Source: CAZBWS01 sp964495705 (GTDB taxonomy: Bacteria; Pseudomonadota; Gammaproteobacteria; HTCC5015). From it: DNA of 64,000 nucleotides. Within the stretch, counting starts at the first letter, position 1, and the number at the start of each line of letters is the position of its first letter. This document shows, piece after piece, positions 28,135 to 37,613 of the stretch. The stretch spans positions 1 through 64,000 of the forward strand of contig CAZBWS010000002.1 in NCBI GenBank assembly GCA_964495705.1, written 5' to 3'. A model generated the notes under the pieces. The model saw nothing but the letters and a program-made list of their open reading frames with translations, made no database searches and was not told where the DNA came from. Position numbers and translations under genes: made by a program.

Positions 28135-29127
28135 TTAGGCTTTTAAATCTACCACGTAACGACCCACAACCTTGCCATCCATCAATTCATTCACCTTACC
28201 GATGACATCATCTAGGCCAATTACTGCTTTGACGATTAGATCGAGATCTGATTTATCCAAGGTCTCAGAAAGCTGCTGCCACACACGCAAGCGCGACTGC
28301 ATATTCAAATTAACTGAATCAATACCCAACAAATTAACACCGCGTAAAATAAAGGGCATAACCGTCGTATTCAAATCAATACCTGCCGCTAATCCACAAG
28401 AGGCTATATTGCCCTCCGGCTTAATAACCTTAGTAATCCAACTTAGCGTTTTTCCACCTACCGAATCGATAGCGCCGGCATATATGGCTTTCTCTAGGGG
28501 CTTGTCGCCCATCTCTAGGGTGTTGTAATCGATGATTTTATCCGCGCCCAAACTCTTCAAATAATCACCTGACTGCTCCACCTTGCGCGTTAAGGCGTGC
28601 ACCTCAAAGCCCAGCTTATGTAGATAATGAATCGCTACTGATCCGACGCCGCCTGTCGCGCCAGTCACCAATATAGGCCCCTGTTCAGGCATCTGGCCAT
28701 TGTCTAGCATACGCATAACACTGATGCCTGCGGTAAAGCCTGCCGTCCCCAAGGCCATGACATCTTTCAGGTCAAAGCCCGACGGTAGCTTTACCAACCT
28801 ATCCGCATTAGTTTGTAGCTTCTCAGCCAGACCGCCGTTGCTTGACTCGCCAATACCATAGCCCGTGATCAATACTTTATCACCGACCTGATAACGATCA
28901 TCCGTAGACTGCTCCACCACCCCTGAGACATCAATTCCCGCTGTTGTGGGATAGGTGCGCATAATGCGGCTTTTACCCGTGATCGCCAAAGCATCCTTGT
29001 AGTTGATACTGGAGTAATGGGCATCAATCACCACCTCTCCCGAAGCCAGCTCGTTAAGCTGCATGTTTTCTACTGCAGGTATGATATTGCCAGATAGGTT
29101 AATACGCAGTGCTTTGTAGGCCGTCAT
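28135..29127 (-). CDS. acuI: YhdH/AcuI-type NADPH-dependent oxidoreductase (acryloyl-CoA reductase)
   Basis: A 330-residue zinc-free medium-chain dehydrogenase. It contains YSSINYKDALAITGKSRIMRTYPTTAGIDVSG, characteristic of the YhdH/YhfP group, and the nucleotide-binding VTGATGGVGSVAIHYLHKLG. Family members reduce acryloyl-CoA to propionyl-CoA, which in marine bacteria detoxifies acrylate from DMSP. No other DMSP genes are visible in the window, so the physiological role is inference. A near-exact 13-mer at 28796 encodes NADRL. Confidence 0.88.
   Translation of the reverse strand: MTAYKALRINLSGNIIPAVENMQLNELASGEVVIDAHYSSINYKDALAITGKSRIMRTYPTTAGIDVSGVVEQSTDDRYQVGDKVLITGYGIGESSNGGLAEKLQTNADRLVKLPSGFDLKDVMALGTAGFTAGISVMRMLDNGQMPEQGPILVTGATGGVGSVAIHYLHKLGFEVHALTRKVEQSGDYLKSLGADKIIDYNTLEMGDKPLEKAIYAGAIDSVGGKTLSWITKVIKPEGNIASCGLAAGIDLNTTVMPFILRGVNLLGIDSVNLNMQSRLRVWQQLSETLDKSDLDLIVKAVIGLDDVIGKVNELMDGKVVGRYVVDLKA
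28796..28808 (-). repeat. Dispersed 13-mer, one mismatch
   Basis: ATGCGGATAGGTT on the minus strand, sense in acuI/yhdH, read AAT GCG GAT AGG TTG (NADRL). Followed by G. Confidence 0.75.
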
Positions 29128-29240
29128 GTGATCTCTTTATGCTGATTCAATTATATTTTGAACTTAGGACTTTAGTGTTTAGACGCACTATATACAAGCT
29201 CTGCCACCCCTTTCTGCACATTTATACCAAGCACAAAAAA

Positions 29241-29258
29241 GGGCAGCCGTAGCTGCCC
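29241..29258 (-). terminator. Intrinsic terminator after rplS
   Basis: A 7-bp stem (GGGCAGC / GCTGCCC, 4-base loop) followed on the minus strand by six T. It lies 23 bp beyond the rplS stop and ends the rpsP operon. Confidence 0.88.
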
Positions 29259-29281
29259 CTTGTATACCAACGAAGAAGTAT

Positions 29282-29641
29282 TTACTTCTTGCGTGCTGGC
29301 AACTTCTCTTTGATACGTGCAGCACGTCCAGCAAGATCGCGAAGGTAGTAAAGCTTAGCGCGACGAACTTTACCGCGACGCTTGACTTCTACACTGCCGA
29401 TCATTGGGCTGTGCGTCTGGAATACACGCTCAACGCCTTCGCCGTGTGAGATTTTACGCACGGTGAATGCAGAATTGATACCACGGTTGCGGATAGCGAT
29501 AACTACACCTTCATAGGCCTGTAGACGCTCACGCTCACCTTCTTTTACTTTAACCTGTACAAGTACAGTGTCGCCAGCAGCAAATACTGGGATGTCAGTG
29601 CGAAGCTGTTCAGCTTCTAGTTGTGCAATAATCTTGCTCAT
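29282..29641 (-). CDS. rplS: 50S ribosomal protein L19
   Basis: A 119-residue L19 with the family core GDTVLVQVKVKEGERERLQAYEGVVIAIRNRGINSAFTVRKISHGEGVERVFQTHSPMI and KRRGKVRRAKLYYLRDLAGRAARIKE. It is the last gene of rpsP-rimM-trmD-rplS and is followed by an intrinsic terminator. Confidence 0.98.
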   Translation of the reverse strand: MSKIIAQLEAEQLRTDIPVFAAGDTVLVQVKVKEGERERLQAYEGVVIAIRNRGINSAFTVRKISHGEGVERVFQTHSPMIGSVEVKRRGKVRRAKLYYLRDLAGRAARIKEKLPARKK

Positions 29642-29684
29642 TTCAATATACCTTTATGTGATCTGTTGGCTTATCCGCATATCA

Positions 29685-30428
29685 CTACGGGGCTTTGCTT
29701 TCTTGATCGTATTGTTTCAGCAAGAGGTGGTCCTGGTCACTTAGCTCACATTTTTTAATTAACTCGGGTCGGCGCGCTTGCGTGCGCCCCAGAGCTTGCA
29801 TTCGGCGCCACTCGGCTATTGCCTTGTGGTTGCCACTTAACAGTACTTTTGGTACTGCTTTTCCCTCAAACACCTCAGGACGAGTGTAGTGAGGGCAATC
29901 CAACAAGCCATCCATAAAGGAGTCTTGTTGAGCTGATTGTTCATGGCCCAGTACACCTGGGACCATGCGAGCAACGGCATCTATCAACACCATTGCCCCT
30001 AATTCTCCGCCGCTGAGCACGTAGTCACCTATTGACCACTCCTCGTCTACGACGGCGTCTATCAGGCGTTCATCTACGCCTTCGTAGCGTCCCGCCAACA
30101 ATATCATGCCAGGGCGCTGGGCCAGCTCACAGGCATCAGCCTGGGTGAGCGTTTTGCCCTGTGGCGATAAATACGCCACCTTGGTTCCCGCTGCCGCTTG
30201 CGCTTTGACTTTCTGTATAGAAGCCAGCAGGGGTTCCGCCTTCATCACCATTCCGGGGCCGCCACCGTAGGGTCGGTCGTCCACCGTATTATGCCTATCC
30301 GTGGTGTGCTCGCGAGGATTATGGCATTCGATCTGAATCGTGCCCTGCTCCACTGCTCTGCTGCTAACGCCATATTCCTTTATGGCATTAAACATGCCTG
30401 GCATTACCGTGACTATATCGAAACGCAT
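29685..30428 (-). CDS. trmD: tRNA (guanine37-N1)-methyltransferase
   Basis: A 247-residue SPOUT-family methyltransferase that makes m1G37 and prevents frameshifting. The trefoil-knot SAM site is visible in LLAGRYEGVDERLIDAVVDEEWSIGDYVLSGGELGAMVLIDAVARMVPGVLG, and DDRPYGGGPGMVMKAEPL is diagnostic. Third gene of the rpsP operon. Confidence 0.98.
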   Translation of the reverse strand: MRFDIVTVMPGMFNAIKEYGVSSRAVEQGTIQIECHNPREHTTDRHNTVDDRPYGGGPGMVMKAEPLLASIQKVKAQAAAGTKVAYLSPQGKTLTQADACELAQRPGMILLAGRYEGVDERLIDAVVDEEWSIGDYVLSGGELGAMVLIDAVARMVPGVLGHEQSAQQDSFMDGLLDCPHYTRPEVFEGKAVPKVLLSGNHKAIAEWRRMQALGRTQARRPELIKKCELSDQDHLLLKQYDQESKAP

Positions 30429-30440
30429 GTTTCTTTAGCC

Positions 30441-30965
30441 TTAAAAATCAGCTTCCCAATCAACATCAATACGTCGGGCAACTAAATCCACCTTTTGTAT
30501 GACCTGATCAATATAAGGAAGTAAGCGTTCGCGCTCACCATGAACTTCCAATACATCGTTGGCGCCCGTTTCAATGAGCTTTTTGACCTTGCCGAAATTA
30601 ACGCCGTCTTGATTAACCACTTCTAAGCCAATCAAGTCACGCCAATAAAACTCATCTTCTGCCAGTTTCGGTAGCTGATCTTCATAGATCGCAACCTGAA
30701 CATTGGCGAGAGTAGTCGCTTGATCACAGTCGTCGATGTCCGCCAGCTTCGCTACTAGGCCTTTGCCTTGAGGTCTACCGTCTTCTAGTTCAACTGTTGT
30801 CCACTCCCGGCCTATTTTCAACAACCAAGGAGTATAATTAAATATGTTTTCGCGCGGGTCAGTGTGAGAAATCACCTTGACCCAGCCGCGCACCCCAAAC
30901 GGGCCGCCTACATTTCCGACAACAAGTTTTCTGCGTGGCGTACCATCAGCATGGGTGTCGGTCAT
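30441..30965 (-). CDS. rimM: 16S rRNA-processing protein RimM
   Basis: 174 residues. RimM domain: KLVVGNVGGPFGVRGWVKVISHTDPRENIFNYTPWLL. PRC-barrel domain: DEFYWRDLIGLEVVNQDGVNFGKVKKLIETGANDVLEVHG. It assists maturation of the 30S head near S19. Standard position between rpsP and trmD. Confidence 0.97.
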   Translation of the reverse strand: MTDTHADGTPRRKLVVGNVGGPFGVRGWVKVISHTDPRENIFNYTPWLLKIGREWTTVELEDGRPQGKGLVAKLADIDDCDQATTLANVQVAIYEDQLPKLAEDEFYWRDLIGLEVVNQDGVNFGKVKKLIETGANDVLEVHGERERLLPYIDQVIQKVDLVARRIDVDWEADF

Positions 30966-30985
30966 GTAATCTACTACAGGGGCGC

Positions 30986-31246
30986 TTAAGCCGCTGCAGC
31001 CTGGTCTTTAGCAAAGTTCTTTAACAACGCTTTAACGCGATCAGAAGGCTGTGCGCCATTGCTAACCCAGTAGTCAATACGATCTTGGTCAAACTTAAGC
31101 TTAAGCTCGGCACCGCCAGCAGAAGGATTGAAATAACCCAAACGCTCGATGTAACGACCGTCACGAGAGCAGCGCTGATCAGCAGCAACTAGGTGATAGA
31201 AAGGCTTCTTTTTAGAGCCACCACGAGTAAGACGGATAACGACCAT
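30986..31246 (-). CDS. rpsP: 30S ribosomal protein S16
   Basis: An 86-residue S16 (MVVIRLTRGGSKKKPFYHLVAADQR, RDGRYIERLGYFNP). It is the first gene of the four-gene operon. The ~185 bp upstream to recQ should carry the promoter; TTGTAC and a weak -10 spaced 17 bp apart are present around 31319-31347, but support is thin. Confidence 0.98.
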   Translation of the reverse strand: MVVIRLTRGGSKKKPFYHLVAADQRCSRDGRYIERLGYFNPSAGGAELKLKFDQDRIDYWVSNGAQPSDRVKALLKNFAKDQAAAA

Positions 31247-31430
31247 GCGTTTTTACCTTGTTTTTCAATTAGTTAGGACAGTCATGTGGGCAACAGCAGT
31301 TTGCAGACTGACCGAGACCGTACATTTAGGCGCGGAATTGTACAAAAAACACAGCAGAAAGAAAAGTTTTAACTGTATTTAACGCGTCAAAGCCGATTAA
31401 TCGCCGCTATTTATCCATGGCGCCGCTTAG

Positions 31431-33608
31431 CTATTCGGATTGCGCACGTAAAGCGGCTCTCACATAACCCAGTTCAGGGTAATCAAAAGCACCATCGAAC
31501 TGCTCAAATACAGGCTTTAAAGCCCAGACCACATTGTTTCCCACGGGCTTGGCAGCAAGAAAGGCGTCTTGAATACTGCCTATCTGTACATCATCCAAAA
31601 ACAGAACTTCGTCTAGCTTAATAACCCCTTCTTCAACCCCCTGCGCCAAGTGGCCATGCACCGTTGTTGCCGTGAGCTCGCGCTGAGCAGCAATCGCTGC
31701 GGCATCCATACCGAGGCGAAATAAATTAATGCTCTCGCTGACCGTGTCCTTTTGAATTTCTGCACGGGGTTTTGCGTGGCAATGTTCATAGATTATATTT
31801 AAAAATGCCTCTCCGTAGGCCTCTAGCTTGCGCTCACCCACCCCCGAAATATGGCTGAATGCGGATAGGCTATCTGGCTGGCTTTCCACCATAGCCATTA
31901 AGGTTGCGTCGTGAAAAATCACATAGGGCGGCACATCCTGCTCCTTCGCCAAAGCCATACGACATTCACGCAGGGCCTCCCACAGCTGCTGATCTTCAAA
32001 GCGTTGCAGACGGCGTTGCGCCTTGGCTTTTACACTGCTGACTTTACTGGGTTTGGCGTCTTTGCGCAGTTCCAGCTGCTGCTCGCCGCGTAGCACCGGG
32101 CGCGCAAGCTCGGCCAAACGCAAGCTGCCCCAGCTCTCCACGTCCACTGACAAAAAACCCCGTGCAACAAGTTGACGATAGATCGCTTTCCATTGATTTT
32201 TATTCAGCTCTTTGCCAATGCCAAACACCCCCAGCTCTAGATGGCCGCGATTGCGGGTATCGTCATCTTCTTCACCGAGCAAAACCTTGATCAAGTAATT
32301 GACCCCATAGCGCTGGCCAGTGCGATAAATACACGACATAGCTTTTTGTGCCGCTTCAGTGGCATTCCAGGTCTCTGGCGGAGCCAAGCAGTTGTCGCAG
32401 TTACCGCAAGACTGTTCTAAGTCGTCACCAAAGTAATGTAATAGTGACTGGCGGCGGCAGCTAACTACCTCACACAACCCCAGCATGGACTCCAGCTTTT
32501 GTCGCTCAATACGCTTTTGTTCTTCACTAGCACCGCCGCCATCGAGCATTTGACGTAAATTGATGACATCTTGCAAGCCATAGGCCATCCAGGCATTAGA
32601 GGGCAAACCATCTCGGCCCGCTCGACCGGTTTCCTGGTAGTAAGCTTCCATGCTTTTGGGTAAGTCCAAATGTGCGACAAAGCGTACATTAGGTTTATCA
32701 ATCCCCATGCCAAAGGCGATGGTGGCCACCATTACCACACCCTCTTCAGAAATAAACTGATGTTGATGCTTAGCTCGCGTCTCTGCGGACAAACCTGCGT
32801 GATAAGGCAAGGCATTCAAGCCCTTGCTTTGCAGAAACTCTGCTGTGGCATCTACTCGCTTGCGGCTCAGACAGTAAACGATACCCGCATCATAGGCGCC
32901 TGCTTGGCGGTGATGGGTATTAATAAAATGCAATAGCTGAGTACGCGCATTGTCTTTAAGGGTAATCGTATAGCGGATATTCGGGCGATCGAAGCCACTG
33001 ACAAACTGCTGAGCTTGCTCTAGCTGTAGGCGTTGAATAATGTCTTTTTGAGTTTGCTCATCCGCCGTGGCGGTGAGTGCCATACGCGGCACATTCGGGA
33101 AGCGCTCATGCAAAATACTGAGACGTTGATACTCGGGACGAAAGTCATGCCCCCACTGGGATACACAGTGTGCTTCATCAATCGCAAACAAAGCCAGCTG
33201 CCCCTGACAGCGCTCAAGCAAATTCAAAAAGCGCGGAGTATTTAAGCGCTCAGGAGCGACATATAATAGGTCTAGTTCACCTTCTAATAAGGATTGTTCA
33301 ATCCGATTAGCATCCGTGAAGTCTAAGGTTGAATTCAAATAATCCGCATTAACGCCTAACTGCTGTAAGGCCGTGACCTGGTCTTGCATCAATGCAATCA
33401 ACGGTGAAACGACAATGGCCGTGCCATCAAGCACCAAAGCGGGCACTTGATAACATAAAGACTTACCCGCCCCCGTTGGCATTAGCACCAAGGCATCTTG
33501 TCCGCCTAACACCGCAGAAATCACCTCTCCCTGTTGGCCACGAAACGCCTCGTAACCAAAGGTGTCTTGTAAAACTTGCTGTGCTTGAATAAGGCTGGGG
33601 CTAGACAT
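31431..33608 (-). CDS. recQ: ATP-dependent DNA helicase RecQ
   Basis: A 725-residue superfamily 2 helicase. Motif I is LMPTGAGKSLCYQVPAL, motif II with the aromatic-rich loop is AIDEAHCVSQWGHDFRPEY, and motif VI is QETGRAGRDG. The zinc site is CEVVSCRRQSLLHYFGDDLEQSCGNCDNC. An RQC winged helix and a C-terminal HRDC domain (LWEALRECRMALAKEQDVPPYVIFHDATLMAM) follow, with an extra ~130-residue tail after HRDC. It is longer than E. coli RecQ (about 610). An exact dispersed 13-mer lies antisense at 31859. Confidence 0.97.
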   Translation of the reverse strand: MSSPSLIQAQQVLQDTFGYEAFRGQQGEVISAVLGGQDALVLMPTGAGKSLCYQVPALVLDGTAIVVSPLIALMQDQVTALQQLGVNADYLNSTLDFTDANRIEQSLLEGELDLLYVAPERLNTPRFLNLLERCQGQLALFAIDEAHCVSQWGHDFRPEYQRLSILHERFPNVPRMALTATADEQTQKDIIQRLQLEQAQQFVSGFDRPNIRYTITLKDNARTQLLHFINTHHRQAGAYDAGIVYCLSRKRVDATAEFLQSKGLNALPYHAGLSAETRAKHQHQFISEEGVVMVATIAFGMGIDKPNVRFVAHLDLPKSMEAYYQETGRAGRDGLPSNAWMAYGLQDVINLRQMLDGGGASEEQKRIERQKLESMLGLCEVVSCRRQSLLHYFGDDLEQSCGNCDNCLAPPETWNATEAAQKAMSCIYRTGQRYGVNYLIKVLLGEEDDDTRNRGHLELGVFGIGKELNKNQWKAIYRQLVARGFLSVDVESWGSLRLAELARPVLRGEQQLELRKDAKPSKVSSVKAKAQRRLQRFEDQQLWEALRECRMALAKEQDVPPYVIFHDATLMAMVESQPDSLSAFSHISGVGERKLEAYGEAFLNIIYEHCHAKPRAEIQKDTVSESINLFRLGMDAAAIAAQRELTATTVHGHLAQGVEEGVIKLDEVLFLDDVQIGSIQDAFLAAKPVGNNVVWALKPVFEQFDGAFDYPELGYVRAALRAQSE
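31859..31871 (+). repeat. Dispersed 13-mer, exact copy
   Basis: ATGCGGATAGGCT on the plus strand, antisense to recQ, whose coding strand reads AGC CTA TCC GCA TTC (SLSAF). Confidence 0.9.
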
Positions 33609-33634
33609 GGCGGGATTATACGGCAGCCCTCGCT

Positions 33635-33647
33635 ATGCGGATAGGCT
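33635..33647 (+). repeat. Dispersed 13-mer, exact copy, intergenic
   Basis: ATGCGGATAGGCT between the recQ start and the 3' end of the next minus-strand gene. There is no inverted partner nearby. Confidence 0.9.
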
Positions 33648-33662
33648 ACTGAGGAGGAATAT

Positions 33663-34412
33663 TTAGTGATCTGTCCAGATAGTGGTCTTGTAATCAAACT
33701 CCTCTTCTATGGTCGGCTTAATCACTTGAAAATAGGGTGACAAATCAAAGTCGCGAGGTACAAACAAACTGTGATGGCGGCGCTGCATCACATCGACATA
33801 ATCACTCGCATGGGTCTCTAGGTTACTTACCAAACGATTTCTTAGTCGCGGCAATATAGGGTAGCCAATACTATGGAACGCCTGAGCCATCACGGTTGAG
33901 CAAATCGCACGGGTGGGCTCTCCACTACCTAACTCTAGTAAGCCCCTACGCCAGCGCGAGGGTACTGGAGGATTTGGTAACAAAAAACGAATTAAGTCGA
34001 GAATATTATCTAAGTCATAGGCATGACCCAAGCGACTAATCATGTAATCGATTAATTGTTTGGTGTCTTTTTCTGCCAGGTGCATAGGGCGACAAATACG
34101 CGTATTCAAATTCGCATAGCGATCAACAGGGATTGCCCTAACCCCGTCCGTCATATCTGCTTCAATTAGCATATGACTATGTTCACCAAGGTCGCCCACA
34201 TAAAGCGCCGAGTGCGACCATGTGGATTGTGTGAGATATTTAATCGCACTACTAATACGCAGCTCCCCCTCAACCAAGAGCACATCGCCGGGCTGCAATA
34301 CCTTTTTCAACACGGATATATCGCTAACGGCAGTGGGATGATAGTAGCGCATCGGCTGCTCTAAATAACGAGCAATCCGTTTACTTAATCTGCGGGTCAG
34401 CCAACCAAACAT
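33663..34412 (-). CDS. YiiX-like permuted NlpC/P60 (C92-type) hydrolase
   Basis: 249 residues. The N-terminal half has GDVLLVEGELRISSAIKYLTQSTWSHSALYVGD with the His of the permuted papain-like fold. The catalytic Cys comes later, in TRAICSTVMAQAFHSIGYP, giving the His-before-Cys order of the YaeF/YiiX group. These enzymes are predicted amidases or lipid hydrolases. There is no signal peptide; an amphipathic, basic N terminus (MFGWLTRRLSKRIARYLEQP) may bind membrane. A terminator separates it from the upstream dienelactone hydrolase gene. Confidence 0.8.
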   Translation of the reverse strand: MFGWLTRRLSKRIARYLEQPMRYYHPTAVSDISVLKKVLQPGDVLLVEGELRISSAIKYLTQSTWSHSALYVGDLGEHSHMLIEADMTDGVRAIPVDRYANLNTRICRPMHLAEKDTKQLIDYMISRLGHAYDLDNILDLIRFLLPNPPVPSRWRRGLLELGSGEPTRAICSTVMAQAFHSIGYPILPRLRNRLVSNLETHASDYVDVMQRRHHSLFVPRDFDLSPYFQVIKPTIEEEFDYKTTIWTDH

Positions 34413-34473
34413 AACAATCCAATCTATATACTTTACTCAATGTATAGCATTAAAGCGGCAATACATAAAAAAA

Positions 34474-34489
34474 GCCACCTTGCGGTGGC
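34474..34489 (-). terminator. Intrinsic terminator after dienelactone hydrolase gene
   Basis: GCCACC / GGTGGC stem with a 4-base loop, an A tract on one side and a T tract on the other, so it can work in both directions. On the minus strand it ends the plsC-hydrolase transcript. Confidence 0.8.
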
Positions 34490-34517
34490 CTTTTTATATT
34501 TATATTGAGAACACGGC

Positions 34518-35315
34518 CTAAATCTTAAGGCGCTCATCAAAGAAGCCTAATACTCTATCCAGAGCCATACGTGTAGGGTGCCCCTCTGCATCAACCAAGT
34601 CATTGGTCAACGCCGAGTGAGCTATACGCTGAATACCGTGCTCATTGCCGAGCTTTGAATCTATCTCTATAGATTCAAATTTATCGCCAAACTCTTCTCG
34701 CAAGCGATCGAAACGTTCGCCTGCACACAATATATCTCCGGTAAAACGAACACCTAGCAAAGGAATATCTTCTTCCTCCATACGTACCTTGACCTGCTTT
34801 AGCTCCTGCTCATTAATGTGTAAACCTTTGCGCGCATCAGGGTTTTGCGCCACAGGCAAAGAGGGCTGGGCTAACACGGGGGCAATAACTGATTCATCCA
34901 ACAACAGCGACAAGGCAAAGTTACCCGTAATACACATACCAATTGCCCCCACACCTGGGCCACCACATTCTTTATGCGCCGTGCGGCATACGGCACGCAA
35001 GAAGTCAGTCACGGGGCTAGAATCATTCGCCGCCAACACTCGGAACTCCTTACTGATACACACCTTGGCATAGGACGAGCTCAAATAAGCGGGAGTAACA
35101 GCCTTGCCAGGAGAGCCGAATAGAGAAGGCATGTACACCGTAAAACCGGCGTCTTTGAGCCTATCCGCAAAGTACACAACCTGTGGCGTAATGCCTGGAA
35201 TTTCATGCACCACCACAACCGCAGGACCCTGCCCCCCTACATACAGAGGGTGATGCTGTTCGCCATAGTAAAACTCGTATAAATCGTAACCGTCAATCGG
35301 TGCTGGCTGTGCCAT
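34518..35315 (-). CDS. Dienelactone hydrolase family protein
   Basis: 265 residues from the ATG at 35315, chosen because GGAGG lies 7 bases upstream; an in-frame ATG at 35354 would lie deeper in plsC. It is an alpha/beta hydrolase with a cysteine nucleophile in GAIGMCITGNFALSLL, as in dienelactone hydrolase, and a late His in KLGNEHGIQRIAHSAL. The N terminus has YDLYEFYYGEQHHPLYVGGQGPAVVVVHEIPG. The substrate is unknown. It overlaps the plsC 3' end by 23 bp and is cotranscribed with it. A near-exact 13-mer at 35158 encodes ADRL. Confidence 0.85.
   Translation of the reverse strand: MAQPAPIDGYDLYEFYYGEQHHPLYVGGQGPAVVVVHEIPGITPQVVYFADRLKDAGFTVYMPSLFGSPGKAVTPAYLSSSYAKVCISKEFRVLAANDSSPVTDFLRAVCRTAHKECGGPGVGAIGMCITGNFALSLLLDESVIAPVLAQPSLPVAQNPDARKGLHINEQELKQVKVRMEEEDIPLLGVRFTGDILCAGERFDRLREEFGDKFESIEIDSKLGNEHGIQRIAHSALTNDLVDAEGHPTRMALDRVLGFFDERLKI
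35158..35170 (-). repeat. Dispersed 13-mer, one mismatch
   Basis: TTGCGGATAGGCT on the minus strand, sense in the dienelactone hydrolase gene, read TTT GCG GAT AGG CTC (FADRL). Confidence 0.7.
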
Positions 35316-36069
35316 TGCGTGCCTCCTCTGGTAGAGCCGAATCAATCGCCTCAAAGCTCTGCTGCATTAATGTTTCAATATCGGCCTCGGTCATGCCCGC
35401 TGTGGCAATAGAGGGGTGTATCAGCATGTCCACATGACCAGGCATCAAGTCCACCGTCTTCGTCGGCATGACTTTGTCGGCACCATTCAGGGTGACTGGG
35501 AGTACTGGCAAACCCAAATCCAAAGCCATCTTAAAAGCGCCTTTTTTAAAGGGGCTCAAAGCACTGCTCTGTGTACGCGTGCCTTCGGGGAAAAATAAAA
35601 CAGAGATACCGCTGTGTATGCGCTGCTTGGCCTTTTCTAGGGAGTCAATTGCAGACTGATGATTTTTGCGGTTGATGAAAACATGGCCAATGCGATGACA
35701 AGCAAAGCCCAGAAAAGGAATCATGCGCATTTCTTGCTTCATCACCCAGCGAAAATCAATGCCTAGCCAACCATAAATAGTAATAATGTCATAGGCACTT
35801 TGATGATTAGCCACAATCACGTAAGACTGCTCGGCATCAACATGTTCTCGCCCGCTCACAGCAACACTCATAAACGAGGCATAGGCCGTCAGCTTCGCCC
35901 AAGCCACACCACAGTAGGTTGCCAAACGCGGGGGGATAATAAAGCTGAGAATAATTGCCAAGCTGCCAAAAATAATCGTCAGCACAACAAAAAATGGAAT
36001 GACAAACAACCATTTATAGGTTTGGAATAAAAACCATCCAATGCCATGTTCTACTGTTTTCTCGAACAA
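35293..36069 (-). CDS. plsC: 1-acyl-sn-glycerol-3-phosphate acyltransferase
   Basis: A 258-residue membrane acyltransferase of phospholipid synthesis. An N-terminal hydrophobic stretch (LFVIPFFVVLTIIFGSLAIILSFII) precedes the HX4D motif in VANHQSAYDIITIYG, FINRKNHQSAIDSL and FFPEGTRTQSSALSPFKKGAF. It lies between ffh and the dienelactone hydrolase gene on the minus strand. Confidence 0.92.
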   Translation of the reverse strand: MFEKTVEHGIGWFLFQTYKWLFVIPFFVVLTIIFGSLAIILSFIIPPRLATYCGVAWAKLTAYASFMSVAVSGREHVDAEQSYVIVANHQSAYDIITIYGWLGIDFRWVMKQEMRMIPFLGFACHRIGHVFINRKNHQSAIDSLEKAKQRIHSGISVLFFPEGTRTQSSALSPFKKGAFKMALDLGLPVLPVTLNGADKVMPTKTVDLMPGHVDMLIHPSIATAGMTEADIETLMQQSFEAIDSALPEEARNGTASTD

Positions 36070-36139
36070 AACTGATACCTAAACTTACAATAATGAACAA
36101 CCTAGCGGGATTTTCGTGCAAGGCGATAGAGTTTACACC

Positions 36140-37528
36140 CTATCGCATAGGCGGCATGCCACCTGGAGGCATACCACCGCCGCCACCCATCATTCCGCCC
36201 ATGCTGCGCATCATTTTCTTCATGCCACCGCCAGAGAGCTTCTTCATCATTTTCTTCATTTGCATATGCTGCTTCATCAAACGATTTACATCTTGCACCT
36301 GAGTACCTGAACCCGCTGCGATACGCTTTTTGCGCGAGCCTTTAATCAAATCGGGAAAGTGGCGCTCCTTCGGCGTCATTGAATTGATGATCGCGATCAT
36401 CTGCTTAGTGCTTTTATCCCCCATGGCTTTTTTCTTTACGTCATCGGGGATTTGGCCCATGCCTGGGAGCTTGTCCATCAAGCCACCCATGCCTCCCATC
36501 TTTTCCATTTGCAGCAACTGATCGCGCAAATCTTCCATATCAAAGGCCTTGCCTTTGCGCAATTTGTTCGCCATTTTCTCGGCTTTTTTAACATCCAGCT
36601 TGTCCTGTGCCTCTTCCACCAAGGACAGTACATCACCCATACCCAGAATGCGCGACGCCATACGGTCAGGGTGAAAGGGGTCCAGCGCCTCAACCTTCTC
36701 ACCCGCACCAATAAATTTAATCGGCTTGCCGGTAATTTGGCGAATAGATAAAGCCGCACCACCACGTGCATCACCGTCAGTTTTGGTGAGTACCACACCC
36801 GTCAAAGCCAGTGCATCATTAAAGGCCTTGGCTGTGTTTGCCGCGTCTTGCCCCGTCATGGCGTCAACAACAAACAGGGTTTCTGTAGGATCAATGACAG
36901 AGTGCAGACCCTTGATCTCATTCATCATATCTTCGTCGATATGCAAACGGCCGGCGGTATCGATCAACAACACGTCAACAAAAGATAGCTTAGCCTGTGC
37001 TAGCGCGGCCTTAGCAATGGCTTCGGGTTTTTGCGATACATCAGAGGGAAAGAACTCAACATCAACCTGTTTAGCCAGTGTCTCTAGCTGGGCAATGGCC
37101 GCAGGACGATAGATGTCACAACTCACCACCATGACCTTCTTCTTTTCCTTCTCCTTTAAGAATTTGGCCAATTTACCTACCGTGGTAGTTTTACCCGCAC
37201 CCTGTAGGCCCGCCATCAATACCGTTGCTGGAGGCTGTGCGGCTAGGTCTAAGGCTTCATTCGCCTCACCCATCAGCTTAACCAGCTCATCGTTTACAAC
37301 CTTAATAAAGGCCTGGCCAGGGGAGACAGACTGAATCACCTCTACGCCAATTGAACGCTCCTTTACCGTGGCGACAAAGTCTTTAACAACAGGCAGAGAG
37401 ACATCCGCCTCCAACAGCGCCATGCGCACATCGCGCAATGCATCCTTAATATTGTCTTCAGTCAGGCGCCCCTGACCGGTCATATTCTTGACGACTTGGC
37501 CGAGACGGCCGCTTAAATTATCAAACAT
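36140..37528 (-). CDS. ffh: Signal recognition particle protein Ffh
   Basis: A 462-residue SRP54 GTPase with N domain, G domain (GLQGAGKTTTVGKLAKFL, DTAGRLHIDEDMM, TKTDGDARGGAALS) and methionine-rich M domain. The M domain ends in a long glycine/methionine/proline tail. It binds 4.5S RNA and signal peptides for cotranslational targeting. The ffh and ypjD-corB neighbourhood is conserved in gammaproteobacteria, but here an MBL hydrolase gene lies between them. Confidence 0.97.
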   Translation of the reverse strand: MFDNLSGRLGQVVKNMTGQGRLTEDNIKDALRDVRMALLEADVSLPVVKDFVATVKERSIGVEVIQSVSPGQAFIKVVNDELVKLMGEANEALDLAAQPPATVLMAGLQGAGKTTTVGKLAKFLKEKEKKKVMVVSCDIYRPAAIAQLETLAKQVDVEFFPSDVSQKPEAIAKAALAQAKLSFVDVLLIDTAGRLHIDEDMMNEIKGLHSVIDPTETLFVVDAMTGQDAANTAKAFNDALALTGVVLTKTDGDARGGAALSIRQITGKPIKFIGAGEKVEALDPFHPDRMASRILGMGDVLSLVEEAQDKLDVKKAEKMANKLRKGKAFDMEDLRDQLLQMEKMGGMGGLMDKLPGMGQIPDDVKKKAMGDKSTKQMIAIINSMTPKERHFPDLIKGSRKKRIAAGSGTQVQDVNRLMKQHMQMKKMMKKLSGGGMKKMMRSMGGMMGGGGGMPPGGMPPMR

Positions 37529-37613
37529 CGATATTGCCTGTAGCTGGTGGAGTTTTCAGAGCAGGCAAGGATAGCAGATTAGCTATATCAAGGTAATGAA
37601 GAAATTTTAGGGG

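Noticed and set aside
35316..35354. Upstream ATG at 35354 for the dienelactone hydrolase
   Set aside because: The ATG at 35315 has GGAGG at ideal spacing and starts at the normal family N terminus.
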